64,000 nt of DNA. Origin: Martinezella tropici. GTDB taxonomy: Bacteria > Pseudomonadota > Alphaproteobacteria > Rhizobiales > Rhizobiaceae. Shown here piece after piece: positions 19,846 through 29,054 of the stretch. Where the stretch lies: the NCBI GenBank assembly GCA_000799755.1, contig JUHI01000008.1, positions 186,001 through 250,000 on the forward strand. The letters are read 5' to 3'. The notes under the pieces were generated by a model. It was not told where the DNA came from, searched no databases, and saw nothing but the letters and a program-made list of their open reading frames with translations. Each line of letters opens with the position of its first letter. Positions within the stretch are counted from its first letter, which is position 1. A program made the position numbers and the translations under genes.

Positions 19846-20529
19846 TCATCGATAGCGCGGTCCGATTTCCGTAACGATCACATCCATGGGAATGTCGTGA
19901 GCAAGCGGACGAATGGTTTCGATCCTTTGCGATTCAAAGCCGACGCCGATGATCAAGGGCTTGCTCTCGAGTGCCGCGAGAGTTCTGTCGAAAAATCCCC
20001 CTCCGTAACCGAGACGGTAGCAACCTCGATCGAAGCCGACCAGTGGCGCCAGGACGATCTCGGGCAGGGCTTCCTTGCCTTTTGCCGGCACCGGAATGTT
20101 CCAAACGCCACGTTCGAGCCGTTCTCCCATTTTCCATGACCGGAATATCAACGGCTTCGCCTTGGCAATGACCACGGGCAACAGGCAATCCGCGCCACGC
20201 GCCGCCAAGGTCGCCATCCATCCCCGTAAATCCGGTTCTCCCTGGAAGGGCCAAAACAGGCTGATTTGCTTGCCGTCGACATCGAAGACGAGCTGGTCTA
20301 GTGCGGCGACAATCGAACATGTGTGTTCTTCCCGTTGTGCAAGCGGCAACGTTTTCCTGTCGTCGATCAGCCTTTGCCGCTGTGTCTTCCGCCACGCGAA
20401 AATAGTCGACACCTCGTCGTCGCTGGGCGATAAGCCGCTGCAAGCGGGGTCGACTTCGTGCAGGAAACAGGCCGGCGACACATATTCGCGAGCCGTCTCG
20501 CCGTTCCGGTGTCGGTCTGATTTAGTCAT
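19846..20529 (-). CDS. 5-formyltetrahydrofolate cyclo-ligase family protein
   Basis: A 227-residue cytoplasmic enzyme that would convert 5-formyl-THF and ATP to 5,10-methenyl-THF. The family's C-terminal signature GYGGGFFDRTLA is clear, preceded by PEIVLAPLVGFDRGCYRLG; the N-terminal WRKTQRQRLIDDRKTL segment matches the basic start of the family. It is slightly longer than the usual 190 residues because of an N-terminal extension. The ATG at 20529 has GGAAGAGCAA in front. It is divergent from the LysR gene at 20651. Confidence 0.92.
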   Translation of the reverse strand: MTKSDRHRNGETAREYVSPACFLHEVDPACSGLSPSDDEVSTIFAWRKTQRQRLIDDRKTLPLAQREEHTCSIVAALDQLVFDVDGKQISLFWPFQGEPDLRGWMATLAARGADCLLPVVIAKAKPLIFRSWKMGERLERGVWNIPVPAKGKEALPEIVLAPLVGFDRGCYRLGYGGGFFDRTLAALESKPLIIGVGFESQRIETIRPLAHDIPMDVIVTEIGPRYR

Positions 20530-20650
20530 TTGCTCTTCCAAGCTCCCGTTTCGTGGTTCGACATCGAAACATGCTTGAGCTGCGGCAATGGTTTTTATAT
20601 AGCGAACGATAGGGCAACTTAATTCCTGAATCGAGATCTTTCCATTGGAC

Positions 20651-21550
20651 ATGTCATCGATCGAGATATTTCTCGCCGTCGCCGATCATCGCAGCGTGAC
20701 CAAGGCGGCGAGAGCTGTTGGACGCGTGCCGTCGAATGTGACGACGCGGATACAGCAGTTGGAGGACTATCTGGGCGTCTTGCTCTTCAGCCGCGACGGC
20801 AAGAAGATGACGCTGACGAAGGAAGGCGAGACGTTTCGAGGCTATGCCGACCGTCTTGTTGCGCTTGCACTCGAAGCGCGCCAGGCAGTCAGACCTCTGC
20901 GTCCGTCGAGCATGCTGCGCGTCGGGACGATGGAAAGTACGGCGGCAAGTCGGCTGCCTGCAGCGCTGAGCCAGTTCAACCAGATGTGGCCGGACGTGTC
21001 GCTCCAGTTGACGCTTGGCGCCTCCCGGGATCTGACGCGAGACGTTCTCCACAATGTCTTGGACTGCGCCCTGATTGCCCGGCCGCCAGAGGCGATGCTG
21101 GATGCAGATGCAGGTTTTGAGGCCGACCTGAAACAACTTGATGCCGAAGCGGTGTTTGTCGAGGATCTCTTGCTGATCCTCCCATCCGGGCATCCATCGA
21201 TCCAGACGGCTGCCGATTTGCGGGTCGGATCGATGGCAGCCCTAGAGCCCGGATGCACCTATCGCAGGATTGCCGAAGGCTGGGCGCGCAAGTCGATCGT
21301 CCTGCCAACGACCGAACTTGGCTCCTATCACGCGATCCTCGCAAGCGTGGCGGCCGGCAACGCGGCCGGTGTCATGCCAAAATCGGTCCTCGACCTCATG
21401 CACTGGCCGGCGACGTCAGCCACCTATCAACTTGCCGTCGTCGACACGATCCTTATCTCCCGCAAGAATGGCCGCCCGAGCGGGGTTAGTGCGTTTCACG
21501 AAGTTCTGAGCGCCACCAAAGGCAGAGGCCCGCCGCCCGCGCCGAACTAG
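20651..21550 (+). CDS. LysR-family transcriptional regulator
   Basis: A 299-residue LysR-type regulator: helix-turn-helix at about 3-62 (IEIFLAVADHRSVTKAARAVGRVPSNVTTRIQQLEDYLGVLLFSR) and a periplasmic-binding-like effector domain at about 87-290. The ATG at 20651 is preferred over a TTG six bases earlier. It lies 51 bases before the HPP-CBS gene on the same strand and is divergent from the cyclo-ligase gene. Which neighbour it controls is not evident. Confidence 0.93.
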   Translation: MSSIEIFLAVADHRSVTKAARAVGRVPSNVTTRIQQLEDYLGVLLFSRDGKKMTLTKEGETFRGYADRLVALALEARQAVRPLRPSSMLRVGTMESTAASRLPAALSQFNQMWPDVSLQLTLGASRDLTRDVLHNVLDCALIARPPEAMLDADAGFEADLKQLDAEAVFVEDLLLILPSGHPSIQTAADLRVGSMAALEPGCTYRRIAEGWARKSIVLPTTELGSYHAILASVAAGNAAGVMPKSVLDLMHWPATSATYQLAVVDTILISRKNGRPSGVSAFHEVLSATKGRGPPPAPN

Positions 21551-21601
21551 CTGAAGCCGTGCCGTTCTCTATCGCATTCCCTCTTCTAAACTGGTTTCAT
21601 C

Positions 21602-22741
21602 ATGCAGCATCCAGAGCCCCACGGAGCACGGTCCAGCCGGTTTCGATTGTTTTTCCCGATCCTCGCTGGAGCAACGTTGCGCGAACGGCTGATTGCGTGT
21701 CTTGGCGCCCTGATCGGTATCGGCCTTACTGGCGTCATCAGCGGCTATCTTTTCGGACAGGGGCCGCATCTTCCGCTGATCGTCGCCCCGATGGGAGCCT
21801 CCGCAGTGCTGCTTTTCGCGGTTCCGGCAAGCCCGCTTGCCCAACCCTGGTCGATTATCGGCGGCAATACCATCTCTGCCATGATGGGTATCGTGGCTGC
21901 CTATTTTATCCGTGACCCGATCATCGCGATAGGGGTTGGCGTTTCGTTGGCGATCGGAGCCATGTCGCTGACGCGTTGCCTTCATCCGCCGGGCGGCGCA
22001 GCGGCCTTGACCGCCGTTCTCGGTGGCCCGGTCGTTGCCGGCTGGGGCTTCCTGTTTCCCTTTGTGCCGGTCGCCCTGAATTCATGCATACTTGTCGGTC
22101 TCGGATTGGCCTTTCACAAACTCTCCAGGCGCAATTATCCGCATGTCGCCGCGAAGCCGGTTGAGAACAGCCATCAGACGCGCGATCTGCCGTCGTCTTT
22201 GCGGGTCGGCTTTCGGGAAGAGGATGTCGATGCCGCCCTGGATGTGCTCGACGAGACTTTCGATATCGATCGAGCAGACCTCAGCCGCCTCTTGCGGCAG
22301 GTCGAGTTGCAGGCCGCCGTACGATCACATGGGGAGATAAGCTGCGCCGATATCATGTCGCGCGACGTCATCGCCATCGGCGAGGATGCAGATCCAGATC
22401 ACGCCCGGCATTTGCTGTTGAAGCACAATATTCGCACGTTGCCGGTAAAGGATCGCGAAGGACGCCTGGTCGGAACGATCGGCTTGCGCGAGCTCTCGGA
22501 AGGCCTGAACCCTATCGCGCATTTGTTATCGAAACCGGCCGTGGCCGCCGTCGCCGATCCAGCCCTGTCGCTGCTGCCTGTCCTGACGGACGGGCGCACG
22601 CACGCGGTCATCGTCGTCGATGCCGACTGGCGCGTCCTTGGTTTAATATCGCAGACAGATCTTTTGAGCGCTATGGCACGATTGTTGTCGATCAAGGACG
22701 AGCGGGTATCGGCGGCGTCCGGGGTGAGCGCGAAAGCCTGA
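21602..22741 (+). CDS. HPP-family membrane protein with C-terminal CBS pair
   Basis: A 379-residue inner-membrane protein. Residues about 28-175 form the HPP domain with four to five helices and the diagnostic RCLHPPGGAAAL near 130. Residues about 245-365 form two CBS repeats (DIMSRDVIAIGEDADPDHARHLLLKHNIRTLPV and the C-terminal VIVVDADWRVLGLISQTDLL) that usually bind adenine nucleotides. Plastid HPP proteins have been linked to nitrite transport; the bacterial role is uncertain. No strong ribosome site precedes the ATG. It follows a LysR gene by 51 bases, so the two may form one unit. Confidence 0.88.
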   Translation: MQHPEPHGARSSRFRLFFPILAGATLRERLIACLGALIGIGLTGVISGYLFGQGPHLPLIVAPMGASAVLLFAVPASPLAQPWSIIGGNTISAMMGIVAAYFIRDPIIAIGVGVSLAIGAMSLTRCLHPPGGAAALTAVLGGPVVAGWGFLFPFVPVALNSCILVGLGLAFHKLSRRNYPHVAAKPVENSHQTRDLPSSLRVGFREEDVDAALDVLDETFDIDRADLSRLLRQVELQAAVRSHGEISCADIMSRDVIAIGEDADPDHARHLLLKHNIRTLPVKDREGRLVGTIGLRELSEGLNPIAHLLSKPAVAAVADPALSLLPVLTDGRTHAVIVVDADWRVLGLISQTDLLSAMARLLSIKDERVSAASGVSAKA

Positions 22742-22800
22742 AGCAGCGCTCATTGCGGGAGGGCGCCACGGCTCTTCGACGGTGTCACGGCATACGAACG

Positions 22801-23313
22801 TCAGCACCTTTGGAAGGCTGAATTCAAACTGGCGGCATCGGCGCTCATGACGATCAGTTCGGCGCTGATTTCGGCAAGCAGCTCGGTGGTTTCTCGTCCC
22901 AGCTCGTTGAAGCCATGTTTTCGGTAAAAGGCCAGGGCCACTTCGCTGCTCGGAAGAACCCTTACCTCCACGGTTTTGGCCGGCCGGACTTCACTCAGGG
23001 CTCTGGCCAGCAGGCGAGAGCCCAATCCGCAGCGCTGATGATCGGGCAGAATATAGAGGCCCCAGAGATATGCTACACTGCCGCGTTCCATGATGATGGT
23101 GCTGCCCAGAATGCAATCGTCTGACGCAATGCAGAAGCCGCGCTCTCCTTTCTCCGGCAGCATGCTCGTGATCCCATTCTCGTCGAGGTCGGCCAGCATC
23201 CTGGTCAGGACATCGGCGCCGAGGCTCGGACCATAGGTCGCCGTCCATGTCGTCCGCCACAGCTGGATCAAACCCAGGCTATCCGCCTTCGTTATTTCGC
23301 GGATTTCAAACAT
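22801..23313 (-). CDS. GNAT-family N-acetyltransferase
   Basis: A 170-residue acetyltransferase of the GNAT fold. The acetyl-CoA binding segment is LYILPDHQRCGLGSRLLARAL (the R/Q-x-x-G-x-G/A motif), followed by VEVRVLPSSEVALAFYRKHGF. The substrate is unknown. The ATG at 23313 has GAGGATACGTG upstream; the open frame to 23361 lacks a ribosome site. It converges on the HPP-CBS gene. Confidence 0.88.
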   Translation of the reverse strand: MFEIREITKADSLGLIQLWRTTWTATYGPSLGADVLTRMLADLDENGITSMLPEKGERGFCIASDDCILGSTIIMERGSVAYLWGLYILPDHQRCGLGSRLLARALSEVRPAKTVEVRVLPSSEVALAFYRKHGFNELGRETTELLAEISAELIVMSADAASLNSAFQRC

Positions 23314-23496
23314 CACGTATCCTCGGTTTCGTCTGCAAAGCATAGCCTCTGAATTTGGCAAGCCGAGATGAAATCGACAAACACAAAGCTCCTGTCTGCC
23401 CCGACTTCATCTGGGCCATGACGCCGCCGTTTTCAGTGTGCTGGCATCAAGGACAGATATCCTGATCGAGTTTAGGAAGGCCTCAGCCTAAAATGG

Positions 23497-23811
23497 TCAG
23501 GATTTGCTTTCGGAAATTCGAAATTCGGTACCGGTATCGCGGACGATGTGAAGATCTCGGATCATTTCGGCGGCATGTAAAAGACCGTGACGCCATTCCT
23601 CGTGAGGCACTTTCGCGGCTCCTGCCGCAACCTTTTGGATGTAAATCAGCGCGTCCTTGCCCGGCACAGGGACGATCCCCAATTCGCGTCGCAGTTGCCG
23701 GATTGTATCCATCGATCTATCCAGCATGTTGCTGACTTCGTTCGGTGACAGTTTCTCGGTGCTGTTTGCCGCTCGCACCAGGTCTGCAATAAAATCTGTC
23801 GTGGCGCTCAC
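23497..23811 (-). CDS. Hypothetical protein
   Basis: A 104-residue soluble protein that I cannot assign. The middle (KLSPNEVSNMLDRSMDTIRQLRRELGIVP) reads like a small helix-turn-helix, and a helical segment with HEEWRHGLLHAAEMIRDLHIV follows. The start codon is GTG at 23811 with AGGATTACC ahead. Codon use matches neighbouring genes, so it is probably real. Confidence 0.6.
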   Translation of the reverse strand: MSATTDFIADLVRAANSTEKLSPNEVSNMLDRSMDTIRQLRRELGIVPVPGKDALIYIQKVAAGAAKVPHEEWRHGLLHAAEMIRDLHIVRDTGTEFRISESKS

Positions 23812-23999
23812 GGTAATCCTAAGAATCGCAGCGAAGTCCTCGCGTCAAGGTTGGCCCGCGGCCAAATGGAGTCAAGGCAAACTCTTTCACGCCTGCACGC
23901 GGGCCAAAGGCGCATCGTAAAGTGCTGCGGCGCGATCAAGGATGTTGACGTCGAAAGGCATATGACCGGTTGCGCGCAACACTCTCAAGCGGACTGCGG

Positions 24000-24485
24000 C
24001 TATCCAAGCCACGCGTGTACCGTCGCCATAACGCTTTCCTTCATCTCGGCGACCCAGCGTCGAACGGTTTCGACGCGATCCATGATCCATCTGAGCCAAC
24101 CATAGGTCAGCAATTTCTCGCGGCCTGCATGGAAAAGGCGCTCAACCAAAAGGAAGCTCATCAGATAGGCGGCCGCGATGATGACCAGGCCGGAGATCAC
24201 ATGGCCCCTGGCGATGACAAACAGGGCATAGATCTTCAAGGGTTCGGCAATCGCGAGCGGCACGACGAAGAGGACGAGAATGACGGCTCGCGGCAATGAA
24301 GCGACAAAATCCCCGAAATGCTTGACGACGGAGAGCGAAGAGAACCAATTCACCAGCGGCCGATACACCGGTCGGGCGATCTCGCTGATGATGACGAGCA
24401 CGGCTATGACGAGCCGCAGAGGCAGCAAGAGGAACTGCAGGAGAGATCCGGTTTGACGTTTGATGACCATCTTTGAATGCTTCAC
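24000..24485 (-). CDS. Hypothetical membrane protein
   Basis: About 156-161 residues, with hydrophobic segments near 15-35, 65-80, 87-112 (AVILVLFVVPLAIAEPLKIYALFVIARG, HVISGLVIIAAAYLMSFLLV) and a basic, aromatic C-terminus (RWIMDRVETVRRWVAEMKE). Several rhizobial genomes carry similar short membrane proteins, but I recognise no named family. Both a GTG at 24485 and an ATG at 24470 could start it; neither has a strong ribosome site. Confidence 0.6.
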   Translation of the reverse strand: MKHSKMVIKRQTGSLLQFLLLPLRLVIAVLVIISEIARPVYRPLVNWFSSLSVVKHFGDFVASLPRAVILVLFVVPLAIAEPLKIYALFVIARGHVISGLVIIAAAYLMSFLLVERLFHAGREKLLTYGWLRWIMDRVETVRRWVAEMKESVMATVHAWLG

Positions 24486-24641
24486 ATTGCCGCTGGTTGG
24501 TTGGTCGTCGCGTGAATATGGTTGCGTTGCGAACCTGTGTCGAGCGGGATCGACCGTTCAAATATGGGTAGGCGTCGCGGATTTAGATCTGTGTGCTGCG
24601 CCATTTCATGACAGACATTCGTTTCGCCTCTCAAACCTCTG

Positions 24642-25514
24642 TCACGTCGGGGTGGGTTCCCTGTCGGGCAAACCGAGAGTTCGGGCGATTGCGGCCCAGG
24701 CAGCAAGACCAAGCCTTGCATCAGCCTCATCGCTGCCGCCATGCGCATGTAATGATGATCTTGGCGTGGTTTCTCCGGGAAGAAGAATGCGATGACCCGC
24801 ATCTGGATCGAGGATCAGTTCGGTGTCCGTTCCGAATGCGCGCCGTCGATTGAAGATCTCGTGAGCGAACAGGTCCGATGGCCACAGGGCATCGGTTCCG
24901 CCGGCAATCAGGATCACTTGAGCTTCGATATTCTCCACTGGAATCGTTGCCGCCGGAACCGAAGAGCTGAATTGCTGCAGGCAGTGCATGAAGAGACCCC
25001 GATATGCAATCAGCCCTTGACGGTATTCCTTCAGCCAGGATGGGTCAGCAGGCACAAAGGGAAGCGGCATACCCCTCCAGGTCCATGACGAGCGCTCCGG
25101 CCAGGACACTCCGTCAAAGCCCGGTCCGATGTTGCCCCACACGACCGAGGATGGGCTGATGGCGAAAACGGCTTGTATGCGCTCGTCCAAAGTCGCAGTG
25201 AGCAGGGCGGCTTCCGCTCCTTTTGACGTTGCGATGATCGCGATACGTTTGCAGCCATGTCGTTGAAGTTCGTCCACGCCGTCGACAAACGTCTCCAGCG
25301 GTATTTCGCAGATGCCAGGAGTTTGATCCGCTCCGCCGAACCATCTCAGGGCCAGTGCGGTGACGCCCAGATCGGCGAAGAGAGAGGCTCTCTGGACATC
25401 GACGCGCCCACTCGATCCGCCGAGGACGACGAGGCCCCATTCGCTCTGCCGGGCCGGCGTCAGAAGCTCGCCGCTTACTCTCCCGGCGACTGCGATTCGT
25501 TCGTATGTCTGCAT
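24642..25514 (-). CDS. Alpha/beta hydrolase, acyl-CoA thioesterase (BAAT C-terminal)-like
   Basis: A 290-residue alpha/beta-hydrolase fold protein. The nucleophile elbow is ATSKGAE with Ser97, the form seen in bile-acid-CoA:amino-acid N-acyltransferase/thioesterase relatives rather than G-x-S-x-G. Likely triad partners are Asp208 (GGTDALWPSD) and His241 (DPDAGH). It starts at the ATG 25514 with GGAGAGATCG upstream. No signal peptide is visible, so it is probably cytoplasmic. It is divergent from the ABC permease at 25942; no functional link is evident. Confidence 0.82.
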   Translation of the reverse strand: MQTYERIAVAGRVSGELLTPARQSEWGLVVLGGSSGRVDVQRASLFADLGVTALALRWFGGADQTPGICEIPLETFVDGVDELQRHGCKRIAIIATSKGAEAALLTATLDERIQAVFAISPSSVVWGNIGPGFDGVSWPERSSWTWRGMPLPFVPADPSWLKEYRQGLIAYRGLFMHCLQQFSSSVPAATIPVENIEAQVILIAGGTDALWPSDLFAHEIFNRRRAFGTDTELILDPDAGHRILLPGETTPRSSLHAHGGSDEADARLGLAAWAAIARTLGLPDREPTPT

Positions 25515-25941
25515 CGATCTCTCCGGGGTTAACGTCGGGTTCGGTGCTGGATATCCTCGACGCCACGGGGCGGAAGATTGTCAACGGAAAGATTTCTTCT
25601 GGCATCCGTGTCGTCGAGGATACCAACTCAATCGTTTTCCGTCATGCTTCTCCGGTCCATCGCGGCCATATTTGGATCACCTGTAACGATCATTTCGGCG
25701 ACTTCGGCGACTTGCTAGCCACTCCCGCGAGCAGGATAGCTTTCACGGCTCTGTCGGAGTTGAAATATGATCGAAAATTGAGATCTGAAAATCGCCGTGC
25801 CGCATCGTTCCGTGATCGGTCTCTGTCATGATACCGTCATCTTACTCGAACTAAGTTCTCGGCTAATACGCCCCAGCATAAAGCCGATCACCCATAGATG
25901 TCTTTACGCACTTTTTATCAAGCGGTTAGGGAGGAACTTTG
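25515..25941. other. Intergenic region, 427 bp
   Basis: Separates the divergent hydrolase and ABC permease genes. It is moderately AT-rich in the second half. I see the permease ribosome site (GGGAGGAAC, about 25929-25937) but no convincing gene; short open frames here lack ribosome sites and family resemblance. Confidence 0.5.
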
Positions 25942-27675
25942 ATGAACTTCCAAAGGCCATCGCTATTGGCGGCCAGGCAATCCATCCTGCCAAGTCTATG
26001 GGACCTGATAGCGCTGCTTTTGGTTGTTGGGGCCATTGTCCTGATTGCGTACGGCGAGCGGGTCACCACGTTGCCCCTGTCGACGCTCAGCGCCACCCCC
26101 ATGTCGCTTGATCCGGCCAATCTGCCAATTTATGCCCTGCGCACCATGCTGCGCATGTTGCTTGCAATCATCGTGTCGCTGATATTCACCTTCATCTACG
26201 CCGCCATCGCCGCCAAAAGTCGTCGGGCAGAGATGGTGATGATCCCCATCCTCGACATACTTCAATCGGTGCCGATTCTCGGCTTTCTTACCTTCACCGT
26301 CACCTTCTTTCTCAATTTGTTCCCGGGCAGCGTGCTGGGTGCCGAACTCGCTTCTGTATTCGCCATCTTCACCAGCCAGGCCTGGAATATGACGTTCAGC
26401 ATGTATCAGTCCATGCGCAGTCAGCCGAAGGACCTTGAAGAGGCGACCAAGAGCTTTCATCTGACCAATTGGCAGCGCTTCTGGCGTCTCGACGTTCCCT
26501 TCGCCATGCCGGGCCTTGTCTGGAACACGATGATGTCGATGTCCGGCGGCTGGTTTTTCGTGGTCGCGTCCGAGGCGATCACCGTCGGCGACACGACCAT
26601 TACCTTGCCGGGAATAGGCTCCTATGTGGCGCTCGCAATAAAGCAGCAGGATATTACGGCCGTGCTTTATGCCGTCATCGCCATGCTGCTGGTCGTCATC
26701 CTCTATGACCAGCTCCTGTTCCGCCCGCTTGTGGCATGGGCCGACAAGTTCCGCTTTGAAACGACCTCGTCCGGCACCGAGCCGACCTCCTGGATGCTCG
26801 ATCTGCTTCGGCGCGCACGCGCCATTCGCTTGCTCCTCGTGCCGTTCAAGTGGGTCATGCGTCTGGTCTGGGATCTCCGCATGCCGGCACTGCCGCGCCT
26901 CGGCTCCGGCAAGGCCAACCCGGAAGCCTCCCGCGTGATCGACTGGATCTGGATTGCGATCGTTATCGCCGGGGCAGCCTACGCGGCTTATTTGAGCGTT
27001 GAATATTTGCGAGCCAACATCGGCTGGGCGGATGTGGTCACTGCCGTCGTCGATGGCTTCATCACGCTGTTGCGCGTCATCGTCCTGATGGCGATTGCGA
27101 CGATTATCTGGGTGCCGATCGGGGTATGGATCGGGTTGCGGCCCAAGCTTTCCGAAAAGGTTCAGCCATTGGCGCAGTTTTTGGCCGCATTCCCTGCCAA
27201 TATCGCGTTTCCGGTCGTTGTCGTGCTGATCGTTCATTTCAACCTCAGCGCCGATATCTGGCTGAGCCCGCTGATGATTCTCGGCACGCAGTGGTACATT
27301 CTCTTCAACGTTATCGCGGGTGCGAGCGCCTTTCCGAGCGATCTCAAGGAGGCCGCCAGCAGCTTTCATATCAAAGGCTGGCGCTGGTGGTTCAAGGTGA
27401 TCCTGCCGGGCATTCTCCCCTACTACATAACCGGTGCCATCACGGCGTCCGGCGGCTCGTGGAACGCTAGCATCGTTGCAGAGGTCGCGAGTTGGGGCGA
27501 TACGCAGCTGACGACGCGCGGACTTGGCTCCTATATCGCGAACGCGACCACGGCAGGCGACTTCCCGCGTGTGGTGCTCGGCATTGCGGTGATGTGTATT
27601 TTCGTCACCCTATTCAATCGCTTGTTCTGGCGCCCCCTTTATGCCTTTGGCGAACGTCGTTTGCGTTTGGGTTAA
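25942..27675 (+). CDS. ABC transporter permease, duplicated NitT/TauT-type domains
   Basis: A 577-residue inner-membrane protein carrying two SsuC/NrtB-like permease domains in one chain (about 60-265 and 350-570). Each has a family EAA-type loop: PKDLEEATKSFHLTNWQRFWRLDVPFAMPGLV in the first and PSDLKEAASSFHIKGWRWWFKVILPGILPYY in the second. A TTG immediately precedes the ATG; I chose the ATG at 25942 after GGGAGGAACTTTG. The ATPase gene follows 30 bases downstream. No periplasmic binding protein is encoded nearby, unlike nitrate, taurine and sulfonate importers, so the substrate and even the direction of transport are uncertain. Confidence 0.9.
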   Translation: MNFQRPSLLAARQSILPSLWDLIALLLVVGAIVLIAYGERVTTLPLSTLSATPMSLDPANLPIYALRTMLRMLLAIIVSLIFTFIYAAIAAKSRRAEMVMIPILDILQSVPILGFLTFTVTFFLNLFPGSVLGAELASVFAIFTSQAWNMTFSMYQSMRSQPKDLEEATKSFHLTNWQRFWRLDVPFAMPGLVWNTMMSMSGGWFFVVASEAITVGDTTITLPGIGSYVALAIKQQDITAVLYAVIAMLLVVILYDQLLFRPLVAWADKFRFETTSSGTEPTSWMLDLLRRARAIRLLLVPFKWVMRLVWDLRMPALPRLGSGKANPEASRVIDWIWIAIVIAGAAYAAYLSVEYLRANIGWADVVTAVVDGFITLLRVIVLMAIATIIWVPIGVWIGLRPKLSEKVQPLAQFLAAFPANIAFPVVVVLIVHFNLSADIWLSPLMILGTQWYILFNVIAGASAFPSDLKEAASSFHIKGWRWWFKVILPGILPYYITGAITASGGSWNASIVAEVASWGDTQLTTRGLGSYIANATTAGDFPRVVLGIAVMCIFVTLFNRLFWRPLYAFGERRLRLG

Positions 27676-27705
27676 TCCGGATAATTTGATCAAGGGACTA
27701 CCGTC

Positions 27706-29016
27706 ATGCTCGACCAATCGAAGAAGACGACACTCATCGATATCCGGAATGTCAGCCGTTCGTTTCCGAAGGGCGGCGGCAAGAACGTCGTCGTGCTAGA
27801 AGACGTCGATCTGACGATTTCAGAAGGCGAGATCGTCGGGCTGCTGGGGCGCTCCGGGTCGGGAAAGTCCACATTGCTCCGGATCATTGCAGGCTTGATC
27901 GAGCCGTCCTCGGGCAGCGCGCAATGCCGTGGCGAGGCCATTCAGGGCCCGCCCGATGATGTGGCGATGGTGTTTCAGTCCTTTGCGCTCTTCCCCTGGC
28001 TGACCGTGCTTCAAAACGTCGAGTTCGGGCTCGAGGCGCAAAAGGTCGATCGAGGCGAGAGGCGCAAACGGGCGCTGGCCGCCATCGACTTGATCGGCCT
28101 TGATGGTTTTGAAAACGCCTTTCCGAAAGAGCTTTCCGGCGGTATGCGCCAGCGCGTCGGATTTGCACGCGCGCTCGTCGTTCACCCCGACTTGATGTTG
28201 ATGGACGAACCGTTTTCCGCGCTGGATGTCCTCACCGCCGAAACGTTGCGCACGGACATGATCGATCTGTGGATCGAGGGGCGCCTGCCGATCAAGTCGG
28301 TGCTGATCGTGACCCATAATATCGAGGAGGCGGTGCTGATGTGCGATCGCATTCTCGTGTTTTCCGCCAACCCCGGTCGGGTCGCACAGGAATACAAGGT
28401 CAGCTTGCCGCATCCACGCAACAGGCTCGATCCCGCATTCCGGCAATTGGTCGAAACGATCTATGCCCGCATGACTCAGCGAGCCGAGCCACGGGCAACT
28501 TCGAAGGAAGGCATACCCGGCACCGGTGTCGGGATGATCCTCAACGCGATTTCCACCAACGTTCTGTCGGGCTTGATCGAGGCTCTTGCGGGCGAACCCT
28601 ATAACGGCCGGGCGGATCTGCCTGTTGTGGCGAACGTGTTGCAGATGGAAGCCGACGAACTGTTTCATATCGGCGAAGCTTTGCAGTTGCTCAGGCTTGC
28701 TCAGTTGAGCGAAGGCGACATCGTCCTGACCGAGGAAGGCAAACGTTTCGCAAATCTCGAAACGGATGCGCGCAAGAAGCTTTTCGCCGAGCACCTTCTC
28801 GCCTATGTGCCGTTGATCGGGCTCATTCGCCGGGTGCTGGACGAGCGCTCGAGCCATACGGCGCCAGCGGCGAGGTTTCGAAATGAGTTGGAAGACTACA
28901 TGTCCGAAGATTATGCCGATGAGACCTTGAATGCCGTCGTATCATGGGCACGCTATGCAGAGCTGTTTGCCTATGATGAACAGACGGAACTATTCAGCCT
29001 CGAGAACCCGCAATAA
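27706..29016 (+). CDS. ABC transporter ATPase with C-terminal AAA-associated domain
   Basis: A 436-residue protein. Residues about 10-265 form a NitT/TauT-type nucleotide-binding domain: Walker A GRSGSGKST, Q-loop FQSFALFPW, signature LSGGMRQR, Walker B LMLMDEPFSALD, H-loop VTHN. Residues about 290-430 form the extra domain seen in a subset of these ATPases (AAA-associated C-terminal domain): helical, with a winged-helix-like core (VANVLQMEADELFHIGEALQLLRLAQLSEGDIVLTEEGKRF). That tail may sense a ligand or modulate ATPase activity. It partners the duplicated permease encoded just upstream. Confidence 0.9.
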   Translation: MLDQSKKTTLIDIRNVSRSFPKGGGKNVVVLEDVDLTISEGEIVGLLGRSGSGKSTLLRIIAGLIEPSSGSAQCRGEAIQGPPDDVAMVFQSFALFPWLTVLQNVEFGLEAQKVDRGERRKRALAAIDLIGLDGFENAFPKELSGGMRQRVGFARALVVHPDLMLMDEPFSALDVLTAETLRTDMIDLWIEGRLPIKSVLIVTHNIEEAVLMCDRILVFSANPGRVAQEYKVSLPHPRNRLDPAFRQLVETIYARMTQRAEPRATSKEGIPGTGVGMILNAISTNVLSGLIEALAGEPYNGRADLPVVANVLQMEADELFHIGEALQLLRLAQLSEGDIVLTEEGKRFANLETDARKKLFAEHLLAYVPLIGLIRRVLDERSSHTAPAARFRNELEDYMSEDYADETLNAVVSWARYAELFAYDEQTELFSLENPQ

Positions 29017-29054
29017 GGGAGCCACGCCGCGATGGGCGGGCTCGCCTTCCCGGT

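Noticed and set aside
25996..27369. 457-codon minus-strand open frame
   Set aside because: Antisense to the ABC permease; composition is rich in His, Arg, Gln and Asp with no recognisable domain, typical of high-GC shadow frames.
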